From Sphingobium sp. (GTDB lineage: Bacteria > Pseudomonadota > Alphaproteobacteria > Sphingomonadales > Sphingomonadaceae): DNA of 64,000 nt. The notes below the pieces were generated by a model. It was not told where the DNA came from and ran no database searches. It saw only the letters and a program-made list of their open reading frames with translations. How positions within the stretch are numbered: position 1 is the stretch's first letter; each line of letters begins with the position of its first letter. Shown piece by piece: positions 61,215 to 64,000 of the stretch. The stretch lies in NCBI GenBank assembly GCA_017744605.1, contig JAGIAZ010000006.1, forward strand, positions 106,598 to 170,597, written 5' to 3'. A program made the position numbers and the translations under genes.

Positions 61215-61418
61215 ATGCGCACAAATATCGTGATTGACGACCGATTGATGTCCGAGGTGATGAAGGCCAGCGGCGCGCGGACCAAGCGCGAGGCGGTCGA
61301 GATGGGTCTCAAGACATTGCTCAGGCTTGCGCGTCAGTCGGACATCCGCAAGCTGCGCGGCAAGCTCCGCTGGCAGGGCGATCTCGACGCGATGCGGCGG
61401 GATGATCCTGAAGCGTGA
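61215..61418 (+). CDS. vapB: VapB-type antitoxin
   Basis: 67 residues. I take ATG 61215 because AAAGGA lies 9 bases upstream; ATG 61206 in the same frame has no spacing for it. The sequence fits the VapB/ribbon-helix-helix family of antitoxins with a VapC partner (MRTNIVIDDRLMSEVMKASG, then RTKREAVEMGLKTLLRLARQ and RKLRGKLRWQGDLDAMR). It neutralises the toxin and should bind its own promoter. Its stop overlaps the toxin GTG (GTGA). Confidence 0.88.
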   Translation: MRTNIVIDDRLMSEVMKASGARTKREAVEMGLKTLLRLARQSDIRKLRGKLRWQGDLDAMRRDDPEA

Positions 61419-61807
61419 TCCTCGTCGATAGCAGCGTCTGGATTGATTATTTCCGGGGCGTCGCGACGCCGCAAACGGACCGGCTGGATGCGATGCTCGG
61501 CACGGAACCGGTTGCGATCGGCGACCTCATGCTGGCTGAAGTGCTACAGGGCTTCGACAGCGATCGGGATTTCGAGCAGGCGCTTTCGCTTCTGGGCACG
61601 CTCGATAGAATCGAGATCGGCGGCCAGGAGGTCGCGGTGCAGGCCGCGCGGAATTTCCGGGCGCTCAGGGCGCTCGGGATAACGGTGCGCAAGACCATCG
61701 ACACGCTGATTGCCACGCGGTGCATCTGGGACGATGTGCCGCTACTCTATAGTGATCGGGACTTTGACCCGTTCGTGGCGCATCTGGGACTGGCCAGCGC
61801 CGCGTGA
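61415..61807 (+). CDS. vapC: VapC-type PIN-domain toxin RNase
   Basis: 130 residues from GTG 61415. PIN-domain acidic residues are all present: Asp5 (ILVDSSVWIDYF), Glu42 (LMLAEVLQGF), Asp96 (KTIDTLIATR) and Asp114 (LYSDRDFD). VapC toxins cut tRNA or rRNA when the antitoxin is lost. Pairing and overlap with the upstream antitoxin gene are typical. Confidence 0.92.
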   Translation: MILVDSSVWIDYFRGVATPQTDRLDAMLGTEPVAIGDLMLAEVLQGFDSDRDFEQALSLLGTLDRIEIGGQEVAVQAARNFRALRALGITVRKTIDTLIATRCIWDDVPLLYSDRDFDPFVAHLGLASAA

Positions 61808-61815
61808 GCGTCGCC

Positions 61816-62043
61816 TCAGGCGGCGTGCGCCGTCATGTCAGTGCCGGCGAGCGACTTTCTGTCGATGGGCCAGGGATGGGCCGGGGCGGGCTTCGAGGCA
61901 TTGGCGCCGCGATAGGCCTCGTCCAGCGCGGGCGGGCGGGCAAAGCCCCCGATCAGGCCGTCCAGCTTCCCGGACTTATAGAGATACCAGGCGGCCGATG
62001 AGACCGCAGCGGTCGCGGCTGTCGCGATCAGGGCTCGGATCAT
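61816..62043 (-). CDS. Small single-helix membrane protein
   Basis: 75 residues from ATG 62043 (a short GGAGGACATCCCC precedes). An N-terminal helix (LIATAATAAVSSAAWYLY) is followed by a short polar tail (KLDGLIGG, then HPWPIDRKSLAG). Convergent with vapC, 8 bases apart. Unknown function; small size makes it uncertain. Confidence 0.5.
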   Translation of the reverse strand: MIRALIATAATAAVSSAAWYLYKSGKLDGLIGGFARPPALDEAYRGANASKPAPAHPWPIDRKSLAGTDMTAHAA

Positions 62044-62161
62044 GGGGATGTCCTCCTATGGTTGGGAGGAGAATGGGTGGGGTGGGGAGGGGGTTCCCCG
62101 ACTGCGAGAGGATCACAGTTAGTCTATTCCCCCTCTCCTCGTGACTTGCTAGGCCCAACGT

Positions 62162-63190
62162 ATGGTCAACTGGGTCTCTCCGCAATTTTCCAAGAGTCGC
62201 GTAAATCGCGCTGGTAAAGCCATCGGCGAAGGAAAGGCCTCTGCTCAAGATATTGAGATTATGGAAAATTGGCGCGCTTCGCACGCCTATATTCTCAATA
62301 CATTTCAAGCCACTCTGAGAAAGCGCACGCGTAATATCTTGGCTGTAGTTGGAACACGTTTAAAGAGGCGGGCAACAATAGAAAATAAGGTTCGACGATT
62401 TCCAGATATGCAACTTTCTAGAATGCATGATATTGCAGGGTGTCGCATTATTTTTGAAACTATTGAAGAATTACTTAAATTTCGTAATGATCTGCATGGA
62501 GCCCGTTTCAATCACAAGAGAAGAGGGGCCGATAATGAAGAGAGATGGAATTATTTGGTAAATCCAAAGCCGGACGGATATCGCGGCATTCATGAAGTAT
62601 ACGAATATGATGTGCGATCCGAGGGTGGTAAAACGTGGAATGGATTGAATGTCGAAATTCAATTCAGAACATATACCCAGCATGCTTGGTCTACTGCTGT
62701 AGAAGTCGCGGGCTTGCTTACCATGAATAAACCAAAATTCGGGCAAGGTAGCGTTGAGCTAATAGATCAGTTCCGTTTCGCTAGCGAATTGTTGGCTCGA
62801 CATTTTGAAGGCAGCACTTCCTGCCTGCCAGCCTTATCTCTCCAACAGGTAAAGGATGGCTTTAACGAATGCGAACAGAAAACGAGGATTATCGGCTTGT
62901 TTCGCAGCGTAAATACAAAAGTAGTTGATATTGATTTTAAGAAAAATAATGTTCTAGTTTTTCCATATGTTAAAGTAGAAGACGAGAATACTAGCGACCT
63001 AGAAGTTCACCCTTTTGATAATGTTTTCCGAGCGATTGATAGATACAATAATTTGGAAGAAAAGTTCTCTGAAGTGGCGGATGTTGTTTTGGTTAGAGCT
63101 GACTCGTTCGATAATATGCGGGTGACGTTCCGAAACTATTTTGCTGACACAACAGATTTTGTCTCGATGCTTGAAGAGGCATTGGCATAA
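62162..63190 (+). CDS. Stand-alone RelA/SpoT-type alarmone synthetase-domain protein
   Basis: 342 residues on clearly AT-rich DNA, unlike its neighbours. The synthetase motifs are present: GTRLKRRATIENKVRR near 64-79 (ATP contact), RMHDIAGCRIIF at 87-98, KPDGYRGIHEVYEY at 136-149 (the Tyr of the G-loop) and VEIQFRTYTQHAW at 164-176 with the catalytic Glu. There is no HD hydrolase domain and no TGS/ACT regulatory half, so it is neither RelA nor SpoT. A C-terminal extension of about 160 residues has no family I recognise. Small synthetases of this kind either make (p)ppGpp or act as toxSAS toxins or defence effectors. No antitoxin gene is obvious in the adjoining gap. Confidence 0.82.
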   Translation: MVNWVSPQFSKSRVNRAGKAIGEGKASAQDIEIMENWRASHAYILNTFQATLRKRTRNILAVVGTRLKRRATIENKVRRFPDMQLSRMHDIAGCRIIFETIEELLKFRNDLHGARFNHKRRGADNEERWNYLVNPKPDGYRGIHEVYEYDVRSEGGKTWNGLNVEIQFRTYTQHAWSTAVEVAGLLTMNKPKFGQGSVELIDQFRFASELLARHFEGSTSCLPALSLQQVKDGFNECEQKTRIIGLFRSVNTKVVDIDFKKNNVLVFPYVKVEDENTSDLEVHPFDNVFRAIDRYNNLEEKFSEVADVVLVRADSFDNMRVTFRNYFADTTDFVSMLEEALA

Positions 63191-63267
63191 TATATGATTT
63201 AAATCTATCGCGATCATTTGATTTGCAGAGATTCGCCGTCAAATCTGAGGTCGTCTTTTTCGAATTG

Positions 63268-64000
63268 TCACTCCGCCGCCACCGTCTCAGCCTTGACCCC
63301 ACCCTTCTCCAGCAGCGGCCGGAGATACTTGCCCGTATAGCTCCGCGGCTCCTTCACCACCTGCTCGGGCGTGCCGACCGCGACGATCTCGCCGCCTTTG
63401 ACGCCGCCTTCGGGGCCCAGGTCGATGATCCAGTCCGCCGTCTTGATGACATCGAGGTTGTGCTCGATGACCACCACGCTGTTGCCCTGTTCGACCAGCG
63501 CGTGGAGCACTTCGAGCAGCTTGCGGACATCCTCGAAGTGGAGGCCGGTGGTGGGCTCGTCGAGGATGTAGAGCGTGTTGCCGGTGGCGCGGCGGCTGAG
63601 TTCCTTGGCGAGCTTGACGCGCTGCGCCTCGCCGCCTGACAGGGTGGTCGCCTGCTGGCCGACCTTCACATAGCCCAGGCCCACTTCGGCGAGCATGGCC
63701 ATTTTCTCGCGGATCGGAGGCACGGCCTTGAAGAACTCCACCGCGTCCTCGACCGTCATGTCGAGCACGTCGGCGATGCTGTGGCCCTTGAACTTTACCT
63801 CGAGCGTCTCGCGATTGTAGCGCTTGCCGTGGCATTCCTCGCAGGTGACGTAGACATCCGGCAGGAAGTGCATCTCGATCTTGATGACGCCGTCGCCCTG
63901 GCAGACCTCGCAGCGGCCGCCCTTCACGTTGAAGCTGAAGCGCCCGGGCTTGTAGCCGCGCGCCTGCGCTTCGGGCAGGCCGGCGAACCAGTCGCGGATC
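63268..64000 (-). CDS. uvrA: Excinuclease UvrABC subunit A (C-terminal part)
   Basis: The last 244 or so codons of UvrA, cut by the right window edge (reading starts in [12 protein letters not shown]). Motifs: zinc finger CEVCQGDG...[13 protein letters not shown] signature [14 protein letters not shown], Walker [17 protein letters not shown] and switch His in [10 protein letters not shown]. It ends in [11 protein letters not shown]. UvrA recognises DNA damage in nucleotide excision repair. Confidence 0.95.
   Translation of the reverse strand, partial: IRDWFAGLPEAQARGYKPGRFSFNVKGGRCEVCQGDGVIKIEMHFLPDVYVTCEECHGKRYNRETLEVKFKGHSIADVLDMTVEDAVEFFKAVPPIREKMAMLAEVGLGYVKVGQQATTLSGGEAQRVKLAKELSRRATGNTLYILDEPTTGLHFEDVRKLLEVLHALVEQGNSVVVIEHNLDVIKTADWIIDLGPEGGVKGGEIVAVGTPEQVVKEPRSYTGKYLRPLLEKGGVKAETVAAE

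Overview
The window looks like chromosomal DNA of a sphingomonad (Alphaproteobacteria, Sphingomonadaceae). Supporting evidence is the high-GC sequence with dense, stop/start-coupled operons, a PEPxxWA-CTERM sorting protein, a large TonB-dependent receptor inside a catabolic gene cluster, Caulobacter/sphingomonad-type tad genes, and short palindromic repeats between genes. The genus cannot be fixed from the sequence alone.

Layout. (1) 1-7978, minus strand: a tad (Flp/tight adherence) pilus operon in the order cpaB, cpaC, tadZ, tadA, tadB, tadC, tadD, a small exported protein and a TadG-like protein cut by the window edge. (2) 8377-13238: a signalling island with a degenerate EAL protein, a pseudo-histidine-kinase, a complete membrane histidine kinase and a single-domain response regulator. 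(3) 13239-14898: an 0.8-kb partly AT-rich spacer with repeats, then a PEPxxWA-CTERM exported protein. (4) 15060-30463: an accessory catabolic locus built around an IclR regulator and a divergent promoter. On the minus side it holds an MFS transporter, two Tat-type carboxylesterases, a DUF3237 protein, an alpha/beta hydrolase, a TonB receptor and NTF2/SnoaL-like exported proteins. On the plus side are four more NTF2/SnoaL-like genes, one with three tandem domains. (5) 30604-32911: a vanillyl-alcohol-oxidase-family flavoprotein with a TetR regulator. (6) 33108-38200: tRNA-Leu(GAG) and core genes (zinc-ribbon protein, FtsE, FtsX, YdcF-like, PlsC-like, DUF1134). (7) 38359-49614: a second catabolic locus with two FAD monooxygenases, an alpha/beta hydrolase, a short citrate-synthase-like protein, a CaiB/BaiF CoA-transferase, a VOC protein, two stand-alone MetE-catalytic-domain proteins and an AAHS-type MFS transporter. 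(8) 49872-58437: an exonuclease-like protein, a spermidine-synthase-like protein, an IorAB-type molybdenum hydroxylase with XdhC and MobA-like maturation factors, EtfAB and SucC. (9) 58519-64000: small exported proteins, two phage-like or hypothetical proteins, a VapBC toxin-antitoxin pair, an AT-rich stand-alone RelA/SpoT-type alarmone synthetase, and the C-terminal part of UvrA.

How it fits together. The 15-30 kb locus has the parts expected for uptake (TonB receptor, MFS), ester cleavage (three hydrolases) and conversion of an unknown, probably aromatic or polycyclic ester. Its unusual feature is the number of NTF2-like domains, at least six clear ones and probably a seventh, several carrying export or anchor signals. 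It is the best candidate for an undescribed system. The 38-50 kb locus suggests degradation of a second aromatic-type compound with a thiol- or methyl-transfer step by zinc MetE-like enzymes. The alarmone synthetase on AT-rich DNA beside vapBC is the best candidate for a defence or toxin function. Substrates and partners are inferred from families and context.
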